64,000 nt of DNA from Aliidongia dinghuensis (GCF_014643535.1 NZ_BMJQ01000009.1:124001-188000); one strand, 5' to 3'. Shown: positions 50,966 to 59,416, numbered from the stretch's first letter. The notes: generated by a model from the sequence alone, not told the origin. Numbers and translations: made by a program.

Positions 50966-51712
50966 ATGAAGTTGAGTGGCAAGACAGCGCTGATCACGGG
51001 TGGCGCGAGCGGCATCGGGCTGGCGGCCGCGGCGCTTTTTGCGCGCGAGGGCGCGCGCGTGGCGATCACTGGCCGGGAAGAAGCCCGGTTAATGCAGGCG
51101 AAAGCCCACCTGGGTGACACGGCGATCACGATCGTGGCCGACGTGCGCTCGCGCGAAGCGATGCAGGGCATGAGCCGCCAGGTCGCCGGCGCGTTCGGCG
51201 GACTCGACATCTTCTTTGCCAACGCGGGCGTCGCATTCGCCACCCCGCTCTCCGGGACCGATGAGGCCCGCTACGACGAGCTCATGGATATCAACGTCAA
51301 GGGCGTCTTCTTCTCGATGCAGGCCGTTTCACCGATCCTGCGCGAGGGCGCCTCGGTCATCCTCAACACGTCGTGGCTCAACGAAGTCGGCACGCCGGGT
51401 CTCTCGATGCTGTCGGCGTCGAAGGCCGCCGTGCGGTCGCTGGCCCGTACCTGGTCGGCTGAGCTGCTCGACCGCAAGATCCGCGTGAACGCGGTCAGCC
51501 CAGGCGCGATCGATACGCCGATCCACGCCCGGGGCGGCAGCACGCCGGACCAGGTCCAAGCCGGCAAGGACCGCATTGCCTCGCGCATCCCGCTCCGACG
51601 GCTGGGCGAGCCTAGCGATATCGCCGAGGCGGCGCTGTTCCTCGCGAGCGATGCATCCCGGTACATGCTGGGTGCCGAGCTGGTCGTCGACGGCGGCTTC
51701 TCGCAGTTGTAG
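50966..51712 (+). CDS. Short-chain dehydrogenase/reductase
   Basis: A 248-residue classical SDR. The cofactor motif TALITGGASGIGLAAAALFA, the NAG motif IFFANAGVAFATP, the catalytic Ser in ILNTSWLNEVGTPG and the LSASKAAVRSLARTW Lys region are seen. The active-site tyrosine position reads LSMLSASKAAV, with Leu or Met where Tyr is usual, so catalysis may be altered. The C-terminus LGAELVVDGGFSQL is typical. Four bases after the amine oxidase gene, it is the last gene of the operon. Confidence 0.87.
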   Translation: MKLSGKTALITGGASGIGLAAAALFAREGARVAITGREEARLMQAKAHLGDTAITIVADVRSREAMQGMSRQVAGAFGGLDIFFANAGVAFATPLSGTDEARYDELMDINVKGVFFSMQAVSPILREGASVILNTSWLNEVGTPGLSMLSASKAAVRSLARTWSAELLDRKIRVNAVSPGAIDTPIHARGGSTPDQVQAGKDRIASRIPLRRLGEPSDIAEAALFLASDASRYMLGAELVVDGGFSQL

Positions 51713-51894
51713 GTGCAGGCCGAGACGCCCGCGAAGAAACCGCCATCTTTCAACCGGCTGGGCGACACGCAGCTGCGTCTATTAGCCTGGCAACAGCATG
51801 TGGCTGATCCAGGGTCCCGCGGTCCGGCCGGCCGAAGAAGGTTCGTGGGCATCGAACATCGCATGACACTTCTTCGCCGGCAGGGGCGGTGGGA
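51713..51894. other. Intergenic region between convergent SDR and secreted-protein genes
   Basis: No gene is supported here. It separates two convergently transcribed units, but I saw no clear terminator hairpin with a T-run. Confidence 0.4.
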
Positions 51895-52641
51895 TCAATC
51901 GCCTTCGCCTTGAGGCACGATTGCCGTGATGTCCACGGTCCCATGGGCGCTCGTTGCCGTGGCCGGCGTGACGACCGACAGGGTCCCGTACATCGGGTAC
52001 GAAGTTGCCTCGCTCTCTACCACAGAGGCGTCATAGTCGATCGTGACAAGACAGCTGGCACCGGGAGCGATCGGCTTGGCGACGCAGCCGTTTGGGCCAA
52101 GCGCCAGATAAGCGCCAGCCTGGCTCAGATTCACGGAGGTGACAATCAATGGCGTCTGGCCCGTGCTATGCAGCGCCAGCTGCACGGATCCCCTTGTGCC
52201 GGCGGCGACGCTGAGAGAAAGCGGCGGGTCCCAGGCATAGTTCTCACCATAACCTGCCCCAGACAAGGCAGCAGTCGCGTTGCCTTTGCCGTAAGGGCCG
52301 ACCGCGTAGCCAGTGATGGCGCCTGAATAGTTGCCGCCGAGCGCTGGCTTGAAGGCAACCACGGCCGTGCATTGGGTGCGGGCCGCGGTGCTGCAATCCG
52401 TCGAAACCAGCGTGAAGGCGCCGCCGGGCGCCACCGAGACACTGGTCAAAGCCCCGCCACTGACGACGATGCCCACATTGAGGGTGGCCGTTTGACCCGG
52501 TTGGACAACGCCCGGGAAACTTGTCGGCCCCGTGACATAGACGCGAGCGGGCGGATGGTAGCAGCACGAGCCTTTCGCAAGCGCGAACGGCGCAAAAATC
52601 AACGAAGCAAGAACAATGAAGGTCGCTACGAAGATACGCAT
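51895..52641 (-). CDS. Secreted protein with two choice-of-anchor D-like (Ig-like) repeats
   Basis: A 248-residue exported protein. The Sec signal is IFVATFIVLASLIFAPFALA with cleavage after ALA. Two beta-sandwich repeats follow. Each has an ordered pattern of hydrophobic strands and a cysteine pair near its end, as in STDCSTAARTQCTAVVAFKP and LGPNGCVAKPIAPGASCLVT. This type of repeat (choice-of-anchor D, resembling ASPM/SPD-2/Hydin domains) occurs in secreted or surface proteins of unknown role. A GSCC at the mature N-terminus may also give disulfides. The gene stands alone. Confidence 0.77.
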   Translation of the reverse strand: MRIFVATFIVLASLIFAPFALAKGSCCYHPPARVYVTGPTSFPGVVQPGQTATLNVGIVVSGGALTSVSVAPGGAFTLVSTDCSTAARTQCTAVVAFKPALGGNYSGAITGYAVGPYGKGNATAALSGAGYGENYAWDPPLSLSVAAGTRGSVQLALHSTGQTPLIVTSVNLSQAGAYLALGPNGCVAKPIAPGASCLVTIDYDASVVESEATSYPMYGTLSVVTPATATSAHGTVDITAIVPQGEGD

Positions 52642-52818
52642 GGCACTCTCCGTATCGATACTGTTGAGCGTGCCACGCTACACTTCCAGTTTAGTCATGT
52701 CAATTAAATAACGGTATGATGGTACGGAACGTCTGCAAACCAACGCCCGTGCGCGTTCCGGTCTGAGGCTGTCAGCCTTTGGATAGGAGCCTGCTTAAGC
52801 AAACATTCGCGTCGGGCG

Positions 52819-53583
52819 CTAGATCGGTTCCTGCCGCTTGAGACGGGTGCTGTAGCTGAAGCGATCGGCAGGATGCACGCTGACCGTGATTTCGATCAGG
52901 GTGCTGGGGCTGAGGAAATACTGCCGCCGGATTTCCAGCGCATGATCGCCGGCGGGCGCCCTGAGCGGCTTCGCCAAGGCCTCCGGAACGCCGGCGGCGG
53001 CGATATCCTGGCGGATCTCGACGATGCGGCGGCCCGTCGTCTCCTCGATCAGCGTGCCGAAGATCCCTCGATAGGTTCCGATCCGCCCCCTGATCTCGGC
53101 AGCGATCGAAGCGGCGATATAGACGTCGGTCCAGCAGATCGGGAGCGTATCCGGCCTGTCCGGCAGGCGCCGGAGGCTCGAGACCTTGAGCCAGCTGCTG
53201 CCGGGCTTGCAGCCGAGCTTCCTCGCCAGCGCGTCGTCCGCCACCACCTCGTCGATCGACTGGACGTCGCGCACCGTCTCGAAACCGAACTGCTGGATCG
53301 CTTCGATCGACGAGAGCGCTTGGGTGAACTCGCCGCGCCCTGCCCCCGGGCGCGTCGCCTCGACTCGCGTGCCGGCGCTCTTCTTGCGGCTCACCAGACC
53401 CGACGCCTGCAGCTCCCGCATGGCGGCCCGAATGGTCGAGCGGCTGACGCCGAATTCCGCGGCGAGCTCCAGTTCATTGGGCAGCACCGAGCCCACGGGG
53501 TAGCGCCCCTTGCCGATCGCCTCGCTCAAGGCCCTGGCAACAATCGCGTATCTCGTTTCCAACGGCTCCCCCTCGCGCCCCAC
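52819..53583 (-). CDS. GntR-family regulator, HutC/UTRA subfamily
   Basis: A 254-residue regulator. The GntR winged helix has GSVLPNELELAAEFGVSRST and MRELQASGLVSRKKSAGTRV. The UTRA effector domain follows (about 95-250), with the typical SLRRLPDRPDTLPICWTDVY and HALEIRRQYFLSPSTLIEIT. It is divergent from the lyase gene with 103 bases between, within which two perfect or near-perfect palindromes lie (53635-53667). It likely represses the lyase-dctA operon and its own gene and responds to the substrate. Confidence 0.93.
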   Translation of the reverse strand: MGREGEPLETRYAIVARALSEAIGKGRYPVGSVLPNELELAAEFGVSRSTIRAAMRELQASGLVSRKKSAGTRVEATRPGAGRGEFTQALSSIEAIQQFGFETVRDVQSIDEVVADDALARKLGCKPGSSWLKVSSLRRLPDRPDTLPICWTDVYIAASIAAEIRGRIGTYRGIFGTLIEETTGRRIVEIRQDIAAAGVPEALAKPLRAPAGDHALEIRRQYFLSPSTLIEITVSVHPADRFSYSTRLKRQEPI

Positions 53584-53634
53584 CCCATCAAAACCGCGTC
53601 CCGGGCCACACCGTCAAGCATGCTTGACTCTCCA

Positions 53635-53650
53635 TTATGTTCGTACATAA
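53635..53650. promoter_or_regulatory. GntR-type operator 1
   Basis: TTATGT-TCGT-ACATAA, an imperfect palindrome with perfect 6-base arms. It is followed one base later by operator 2. The larger inverted repeat CTCCATTATGTTCG (53630-53643) / CGAACATAATGGAG (53659-53672) spans both. Confidence 0.82.
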
Positions 53651-53651
53651 T

Positions 53652-53667
53652 TTATGTTCGAACATAA
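53652..53667. promoter_or_regulatory. GntR-type operator 2
   Basis: TTATGTTCGAACATAA is a perfect 16-base palindrome centred 17 bases from operator 1. It overlaps the region 20-35 bases upstream of the lyase start, well placed for repression. Confidence 0.85.
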
Positions 53668-53686
53668 TGGAGATAGGAAAACGGAC

Positions 53687-55048
53687 ATGACCGGCAGCAC
53701 AGTTTTCGATTCCGCGCTGTTCCGCGACATGTTCGGGACGCCCGAGATGCGGGCCGTCTTCACGGACGAAGCGCTGGTCTCGCGCTATCTCGAGGCCGAG
53801 GCGGCGCTCGCTCGCGCGCAAGCCCGGGCGGGCATCGTGCCGCACGAGGCGGCGGCCGCGATCGACGCCGCCTCGCGGTCCGTCGTCATCGACTACGAGA
53901 AGCTGCGCCACGAAACGGAAATCGTGGGATATCCGATCCTGCCGCTCGTCCATCAGCTGGCCGCCGCCGCGGGTGAAGCCGGCCGCTACGTCCATTGGGG
54001 TGCCACGACCCAGGACATCATGGACACGGCCAACGTGCTCCAGATCCGGGACGCTCTCGGCATCGTCGACCGTGACCTGAAAGAGGTCCGCACGATCCTC
54101 GCCGACATGGCGCGGAAGCATCGCGACACGCCGATGGCCGGCCGGACCCATCTGCAGCAAGCGCTGCCCATCACGTTCGGCTACAAGGCAGCCGTGTGGC
54201 TCGCCTCGATCGATCGCCACATCGAGCGCGTCGCCGAGGCACTGCCGCGTGTGCTGGTCGGCGAGTTTTCGGGCGCAGCCGGTACGCTTGCCTCCCTCGG
54301 CGAGGGCGGCCTCGATGTCCAAAAGCTGTTTTGCGACGAGCTCGGCCTCGCTCAGCCGCCGATCACCTGGCACGTGGCCCGCGACGGCATTGCGGAGGCG
54401 GTGACGCTGCTCGGCCTCATTACCGGCACGCTCGGCAAGATCGCAACCGACGTCATGCTGATGTCGGCGACCGAGTTCGGCGAAGTCTCCGAACCCTTCG
54501 TGCCCGGCCGCGGCGCTTCCTCGACGATGCCGCAGAAGCGCAATCCGATCTCGAGCGAGTTGATGCTCGCGGCCGCAAAGGCCGTGCGCCAGCACGTCGC
54601 GACCATGCTCGACGGCATGATCCACGACTTCGAGCGGGCGACCGGCCCCTGGCATCTCGAATGGGTGGCACTGCCGGAGAGTTTCCTGCTCACGGCATCA
54701 GCCCTTGCCAACGCGAAGTTCATGCTCGCCGGCCTGGTGGTCCATGAGGACCGCATGCGCGCCAATCTCGGCCTGACCCACGGCCTGATCGTGGCTGAGG
54801 CCGTCATGATGGCCGCCGCCCCCAGGCTCGGCCGCCAGCATGCCCACGACGTCGTGTACGACGCCTGCCGCAAGGCGATCGAAAGCGGCGGCACCCTCGC
54901 GGCAATCCTGGCCGACGTGCCGGAGGTCGTGGACGCGCTGGGCGGTGTAGACGTCGTCCGCCGTCGCTGCGACCCCGCCAACTACCTGGGCCTCTGCGGC
55001 GAGATGATCGACCGCGTTCTCGGCCACCCGCCGACCGGGGCGCGCTGA
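53687..55048 (+). CDS. Fumarase/aspartase-superfamily lyase, 3-carboxy-cis,cis-muconate cycloisomerase-like
   Basis: A 453-residue lyase. The superfamily signature is GASSTMPQKRNPISSELML, and earlier conserved segments are YVHWGATTQDIMDTANVL and AGRTHLQQALPITFGYKAAV with the general acid His. The TQD and GRTH motifs place it in the PcaB/adenylosuccinate lyase branch. Without other protocatechuate genes nearby, a carboxymuconate role is not supported. The adjoining DctA and GntR genes suggest a route in which a dicarboxylate (fumarate, aspartate or a chelator-type compound) is released by the lyase. ATG 53687 was chosen; AGGAAA precedes it. Confidence 0.85.
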   Translation: MTGSTVFDSALFRDMFGTPEMRAVFTDEALVSRYLEAEAALARAQARAGIVPHEAAAAIDAASRSVVIDYEKLRHETEIVGYPILPLVHQLAAAAGEAGRYVHWGATTQDIMDTANVLQIRDALGIVDRDLKEVRTILADMARKHRDTPMAGRTHLQQALPITFGYKAAVWLASIDRHIERVAEALPRVLVGEFSGAAGTLASLGEGGLDVQKLFCDELGLAQPPITWHVARDGIAEAVTLLGLITGTLGKIATDVMLMSATEFGEVSEPFVPGRGASSTMPQKRNPISSELMLAAAKAVRQHVATMLDGMIHDFERATGPWHLEWVALPESFLLTASALANAKFMLAGLVVHEDRMRANLGLTHGLIVAEAVMMAAAPRLGRQHAHDVVYDACRKAIESGGTLAAILADVPEVVDALGGVDVVRRRCDPANYLGLCGEMIDRVLGHPPTGAR

Positions 55049-55144
55049 GCGCTGCCCAACCTTCATCTACGCGTGAGCACGGACTGCCGAGGCGCCGCAA
55101 GAGCACCGCCCGTGCGCGAACCAAACATTGCTGGGGAGGAAGAC

Positions 55145-56464
55145 ATGGCCATGGCCACAACGGAAAGCCGCGCGCCCGCTGCCGGCGAAGACACGTCACC
55201 CAAGGCATCGATCTGGCGCAACCTCGGCTTTCAGGTCGCCGTCAGCATGGTGCTGGGCGTCGGCATCGGGTTGATCTGGCCCGAGTTCGCGACGTCACTC
55301 AAGGTCCTGGGCGACATCTTTCTGCGCCTGATCAAGACAGCAGTCGCCCCGCTGGTTTTCCTCACCGTCGTGGTCGGCATTACTGCGGCGGGCGATGTCA
55401 AACGGGTTGGCAAGGTCGGCCTGATCGCCATCGTCTATTTCGAGATCGTGTCGACGATGGCACTCGCCCTTGGCCTGGTGTTCGGCAACCTGCTGGGCAT
55501 CGGCCGGAACCTCGGCCGGCTTGCCGCCTCCGACGGTGCCGCCAAGGGTGCCGCTGCGGCCGTGCAGGCGGCCAAAAGCTCCCACACGACGTTCGAGCAG
55601 TTCCTCCTCAATATCTTTCCGGACAATTTCATCGGCGCCTTCGCGCGCGGCGAGCTGCTGCAGGTCCTCGTCATCTCGCTGCTGTTCGGCTTCGGGCTGA
55701 TGGCGCTGAAGCCCGAGAAGCGCGCGCCGATCGAGCGCGGCATCAATACCATCTCGACGGCGCTCTTCGAATTCATCCATGTAATCATGAAGCTGGCTCC
55801 GATCGGCACGTTCGGCGCGGTCGCTTATGCAGTCGGCGCGAACGGCACCGCCGTGCTGATCTCGCTCGCCTATCTCGTCGTCGCTTTCTTTGCGCTCGTC
55901 GCCCTGTTCATCGTGGTGGTGCTGGGCGCCGTCTGCGGGCTCTTCAGGATCAATCTGTTCCACCTGCTGCGATACATCCGGGACGAGATCTTCATTCTTC
56001 TCGGCACCGCCTCATCCGAGAGCGTCCTGCCGAGGCTCCTGGAAAAGCTGCCGGCCTATGGCGCCTCCAAGCAGGCGGTCGGATTGGTCCTGCCGACGGG
56101 CTATGCCTTCAATCTCGACGGCACCTCGCTCTTCATGTCGCTTTGCGTCGTGTTCCTCGCCAATGCCTACAACGTGCCGCTGAGCTGGGAACAGGAGCTC
56201 GGCATCCTCGGCATCATGCTGCTCACGTCCAAAGGGGCTGCGACCGTCTCGGGCGGAACGTTCGTGGTGTTCGCCGCGACCGTGACCACCACCGGCATCC
56301 TGCCGATCGAGGGGCTGGCGCTGATCTTCGGGGTCTATCGCTTCATGTCGATCGCGGTCGCCACCTGCAACGTGATCGGCAACACCGTAGCCGCGATCAT
56401 CGTCGCCAAACTGACGGGCGAGTTCGATCCGTCACGCCGGCTTGCGCCGAGCGAGGATGCGTGA
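55145..56464 (+). CDS. Dicarboxylate:cation symporter, DctA/GltP family
   Basis: A 439-residue DAACS-family carrier. The N-terminal helix has MVLGVGIGLIWPEFATS, with LIKTAVAPLVFLTVVVGITA after it. The substrate-binding region includes LGTASSESVLPRLLEKLPAY, VGLVLPTGYAFNLDGTSLFM and the second hairpin LTSKGAATVSGGTFVVFAA. C4-dicarboxylates or aspartate/glutamate are the family's substrates, the DctA branch most likely by these motifs. GGGGAGGAAG gives a strong ribosome-binding site. It lies about 100 bases after the lyase and is presumably in the same GntR-controlled operon. Confidence 0.92.
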   Translation: MAMATTESRAPAAGEDTSPKASIWRNLGFQVAVSMVLGVGIGLIWPEFATSLKVLGDIFLRLIKTAVAPLVFLTVVVGITAAGDVKRVGKVGLIAIVYFEIVSTMALALGLVFGNLLGIGRNLGRLAASDGAAKGAAAAVQAAKSSHTTFEQFLLNIFPDNFIGAFARGELLQVLVISLLFGFGLMALKPEKRAPIERGINTISTALFEFIHVIMKLAPIGTFGAVAYAVGANGTAVLISLAYLVVAFFALVALFIVVVLGAVCGLFRINLFHLLRYIRDEIFILLGTASSESVLPRLLEKLPAYGASKQAVGLVLPTGYAFNLDGTSLFMSLCVVFLANAYNVPLSWEQELGILGIMLLTSKGAATVSGGTFVVFAATVTTTGILPIEGLALIFGVYRFMSIAVATCNVIGNTVAAIIVAKLTGEFDPSRRLAPSEDA

Positions 56465-56611
56465 GGCAGCCGGCTCGAGATGATCGCGGCCGATTTCCGC
56501 CGGCCAGCCCTTTGCCCGCGATGGTTAGATAGGTTCTGCGCCGCTCACGCGCCTGCGACGGCGGGGCGCAGCTTTCTTCGGCGCATTGGCCATCTTGAAG
56601 GAGGGTTCGAC

Positions 56612-57055
56612 ATGACGGCATCAGCCAAGGGATCGGCAGCCGGCGTGTGGAAGGCCTTCGCTTCCCGTGATCCCGACATCATCCGGTCGGTGCTGACCGA
56701 AGACGCCACCTGGATCGCGCCCCAGCACAACGCGACGCAGGTTGCGTTGGGGCTGGCGACCGATTTGCTCGAAACGCGCGAAGGCATCGTCTCCTTTCTC
56801 ATCGAGCATTTCCGCCGGCTCTTTCCGCAGGGCCTTACGTCCGACTTCACGCGGGTGATCGCCGAAGGCGACATCGTCGTTTTCGAGCAGCGGCTGACGG
56901 GACCAACCATCAATGGGCGCGACTATGACAATCGCTATTGCTGGATCTTCGAAATGGACGGCGCGCGTGTGCGCCGGATTCATGAATACATGGACACGTT
57001 CCGCGGCTACCGACTGATCTTCGGCGATGAAACGCCGCGTTCGCTCGTCGACTAG
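56612..57055 (+). CDS. SnoaL-like / nuclear transport factor 2-fold protein
   Basis: A 147-residue protein of the SnoaL-like polyketide cyclase superfamily: VWKAFASRDPDIIRSVLTED at the start, AEGDIVVFEQRLTGPTINGR in the middle, and the common end IFEMDGARVRRIHEYMDTF. Enzymatic activity is unproven in most members. The ribosome-binding site GAAGGAGGG is very strong. It follows dctA by 147 bases and could be the third gene of the operon. A short SDR remnant lies just downstream. Confidence 0.82.
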   Translation: MTASAKGSAAGVWKAFASRDPDIIRSVLTEDATWIAPQHNATQVALGLATDLLETREGIVSFLIEHFRRLFPQGLTSDFTRVIAEGDIVVFEQRLTGPTINGRDYDNRYCWIFEMDGARVRRIHEYMDTFRGYRLIFGDETPRSLVD

Positions 57056-57071
57056 GAGCCTGGCCGCTCGA

Positions 57072-57167
57072 CGCCCGCAGGCGGCCGTCCTGTCCCTGGC
57101 ATCGGACGAGAGCAGCTGCGTCGCCGGGGCCGACCTCGTGGTCGACGGCGGTCTCGGCGCCGTCTGA
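57072..57167 (+). pseudogene. SDR C-terminal remnant
   Basis: The frame just after the SnoaL-like gene reads the classic SDR C-terminus: RPQAAVLSLASDESSCVAGA and then DLVVDGGLGAV before TGA at 57165-57167. No start or other SDR part is adjacent. This is a decayed or deleted short-chain dehydrogenase gene. It suggests that a larger oxidoreductase gene was lost beside this locus. Confidence 0.7.
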
Positions 57168-57236
57168 GCCGGAGGCGGCGGACAGTCCCGTCCGCACGGC
57201 ACAAACCTACCGAATGCCGCAAGCCAAGACCTCAAC

Positions 57237-57282
57237 TTGAGACGAATTGGCATATCCTTGAGCCATACGAGCATTACAAAGC
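57237..57282 (+). promoter_or_regulatory. RclR-like regulon element upstream of the porin
   Basis: TTGAGACGAATTGGCATA at 57237-57254 is identical to the reverse complement of 60713-60730 in front of the RclR-like gene. In a gapless alignment 35 of 46 bases match through 57282. A second related site, CGCAATTGGCACA, is at 57363-57375. The shared core is A(A/G)TTGGCA(T/C)A. Confidence 0.75.
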
Positions 57283-57362
57283 CCCGGGCCGCTTCTTAAG
57301 CTGATGCCTGTAATGCTTGCTTCAGAACAGCGAAAGCAACGCCGAGTCCACTGCGTGAGAAA

Positions 57363-57375
57363 CGCAATTGGCACA
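57363..57375 (+). promoter_or_regulatory. Second TTGGCA-type site before the porin start
   Basis: CGCAATTGGCACA matches 12 of 13 bases of the reverse complement of 60673-60685 (CGCAGTTGGCACA). It ends 22 bases before the porin start codon. Confidence 0.6.
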
Positions 57376-57397
57376 GCCCTTTCGCTCGGGGATCCAA

Positions 57398-58990
57398 ATG
57401 AAAAAAAGCACGTCTATTGCGGGAGGCTTCGCCGTCTGTTCGTTCTTTGCCATTGTTCCAGCCGCTTTGGCGCAGACTGTGCCGAGCCCGGGACAGATAA
57501 ACGCGCTCTTCCGGCAGCTTCAGGCGGTGCAAGAGCAAAATAAGACGGCGCAGGAACAGAACACCCGGCGGATCGAGGCATTGACCGAGCAGGTTCAGAG
57601 CCTGCAGGCGCAATTGAAGGCTGCCCAGGCAGCGCCGCCGGCGCTCCCCGGCACCCCCGTCACGCAGAATCCGGGCAATCTGCCCGGCATCTCGGTCGTG
57701 CCGCCCTATACGCTTCTTGCGCCAGGGCCGCCCGACGCCGTGCCGAAGGTGGCCGCGGCGCCGGTTTCTTCCGGCGGCGACCGGCTCAAGCTCAGCGTCT
57801 CCGGCCAGGTCGACCGGATGGAGATCTACGGCAACGACGGCCGGAGCTCGACGGTACGGAACGTTGACAACAATATCTCCTCGAGCCGCCTGCGCTTTGT
57901 CGCCGAGGGCCGGATCAATCAGAACACGTCGGCCGGCGCCAATTTCGAGGCGCAGATGACGCCGAACAGCTCGTCGAACACGAGCCTGACCCAGGACAGC
58001 CCGAGCTCGGTCACGAACTTCACGCCGACCGGCGGCACCACGGCCAGCAATACCGGCGGCACCTTCACCGCCCGACAGGTCGAGGTCTATCTCCAGAACA
58101 AGCAATGGGGCGGCCTGCGCCTCGGCTTCGGCTCGACCGCGAGCTATCAGGTGCCCGAGAACGATCTCTCGGGCACGTTCATCGCGACCTATCCCAACGT
58201 CGCCGACATCGACGGCGGCTTCGCGTTCCGCCAGCGCGGCGCAGCGCTTATCCCGGGCACGACGAAGGGCACCTTCATCAACTCGCCGGCCAACGCCTTC
58301 GGCCCGGCGGTCGGCACGGTGTACAACTTCATGGACGGCCTGGTGCGCGACGACCGGATCCGCTACGACACGCCTGTCTGGAACGGCCTGCAGCTCTCCG
58401 CCTCGCTCGTTGACGGCGGCGCCTTCGACGTGGCGCTGCGCTATGCCGGAACCTGGGAGGGCGCCAAGTTCGCCGCCGCGTTCGGCTTCGCCGACGCCGA
58501 CGGCCGCAATCACGCCGCCCCCAGCAATCCCTACGGCTATGCCGCGGGCCTGACGACGCCCGGCACCGGCCCCCTGCAGGCCACGACGATCGCCGACGCT
58601 TCGGCAAACGAATCGAAGCAATATTCCGGCTCGGCTTCGGTACTGCTGCCCAGCGGCTTCAATCTGACCATCGCGGGCGGCCAGCGTGACGTCAAATATA
58701 CCGATCCGCTCGGCAAGCCGATCACGCCGGTCTACTACTACGGCAAGCTCGGCTACCTCACGAAGTTCTGGGATTTCGGCTCGAGCGCCTTCGCCGTCGA
58801 TTTTCTCCAGAATGACGAGTTGAACTTCGCCGGCGACACGGCGCGCTCCTATGGCATCGCCTTCGAGCAGACGATCGACGACGCGGGGCTCGAGCTGTTC
58901 GTGGCGGGCCATCACGAGACGCTGAGCCGCAGCTTCGCCAGCTACAACGCCATCAACATCGTGACGGCCGGCGCCCGGGTGAGGTTCTGA
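57398..58990 (+). CDS. Gram-negative porin
   Basis: A 530-residue outer-membrane porin. The signal peptide KKSTSIAGGFAVCSFFAIVP ends ALAQ. A short coiled-coil follows (about 40-85, Gln/Ala/Glu-rich), which could bind peptidoglycan or trimerise. The barrel of alternating strands starts about DRLKLSVSGQVDRMEIYG and ends AINIVTAGARVRF with the terminal Phe. Loops contain NSSSNTSLTQDSPSS-like polar segments. It resembles porins of alphaproteobacteria, with no substrate readable. It is linked to the RclR-like regulon by shared upstream motifs. The small lipoprotein gene overlaps its stop. Confidence 0.87.
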   Translation: MKKSTSIAGGFAVCSFFAIVPAALAQTVPSPGQINALFRQLQAVQEQNKTAQEQNTRRIEALTEQVQSLQAQLKAAQAAPPALPGTPVTQNPGNLPGISVVPPYTLLAPGPPDAVPKVAAAPVSSGGDRLKLSVSGQVDRMEIYGNDGRSSTVRNVDNNISSSRLRFVAEGRINQNTSAGANFEAQMTPNSSSNTSLTQDSPSSVTNFTPTGGTTASNTGGTFTARQVEVYLQNKQWGGLRLGFGSTASYQVPENDLSGTFIATYPNVADIDGGFAFRQRGAALIPGTTKGTFINSPANAFGPAVGTVYNFMDGLVRDDRIRYDTPVWNGLQLSASLVDGGAFDVALRYAGTWEGAKFAAAFGFADADGRNHAAPSNPYGYAAGLTTPGTGPLQATTIADASANESKQYSGSASVLLPSGFNLTIAGGQRDVKYTDPLGKPITPVYYYGKLGYLTKFWDFGSSAFAVDFLQNDELNFAGDTARSYGIAFEQTIDDAGLELFVAGHHETLSRSFASYNAINIVTAGARVRF

Positions 58991-59154
58991 TGATGCGACG
59001 CGCCCTTGCCGTAGCGTTCCTCATGCTTCTGGGCGGCGAGCTCACCGGTTGCGGCATCCAGCCCGCCCCCTACCCGATACCGCAAAGCGATCTGGACGAC
59101 AGACCCGGACTGCTGTCCGGGCCAGGCGGAGAGATCACGCTCTATCGCCGCTAG
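58990..59154 (+). CDS. Small lipoprotein
   Basis: A 54-residue lipoprotein whose ATG overlaps the porin stop (TGATG), so it is translationally coupled. The N-terminus MMRRALAVAFLMLLGG and ELTGCGIQ show a signal with lipobox LTGC, Cys at 21. The mature part is Pro/Gly-rich and ends TLYRR. It may stay with the porin at the outer membrane. There is no known family. The match of signal, lipobox and coupling makes it likely real despite its short length. Confidence 0.72.
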   Translation: MMRRALAVAFLMLLGGELTGCGIQPAPYPIPQSDLDDRPGLLSGPGGEITLYRR

Positions 59155-59284
59155 CGAACAGCGGCACCCGACGATTGGCTTCTGGCGATAACCGGAGTGG
59201 GCCCCTGGAACCGGACAGGGATCAGGCGGCTGAAGGGAGACGTCTTGTACCCTCCCGCTTGACCGGTGGTTGACGGCCTATCGC

Positions 59285-59416
59285 TTATCGAGGGCCCGCC
59301 TTGTTTTTCAGGTAATCGAAGTGTTGTTGCGTTGCCTGCGGCGAGACCTGGCTGCATGCCGCGATAGAGATCGCAATGAGAGCGAGGCTCATAATCGTCA
59401 GGAATTTGCTTGCCAT
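59285..59416 (-). CDS. Small lipoprotein (entericidin-like size)
   Basis: A 43-residue protein with a lipoprotein signal, KFLTIMSLALIAISIAACSQ (Cys after IAA). The short mature part is SQVSPQATQQHFDYLKNKAG followed by PR. GGAAAG lies before the ATG at 59416. It is the last gene of the minus-strand operon that begins with the AhpD-like gene. It may be a stress lipoprotein, but has no recognised relatives in my memory. Confidence 0.65.
   Translation of the reverse strand: MASKFLTIMSLALIAISIAACSQVSPQATQQHFDYLKNKAGPR

Noticed and set aside
53687..55048. Assignment as PcaB of protocatechuate degradation
   Set aside because: No other pca gene is present and the operon contains a dicarboxylate carrier; only superfamily-level assignment is supported.
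57296..58915. Long minus-strand frame opposite the porin
   Set aside because: The porin on the plus strand has a signal peptide and barrel pattern; the opposite frame has no domain.
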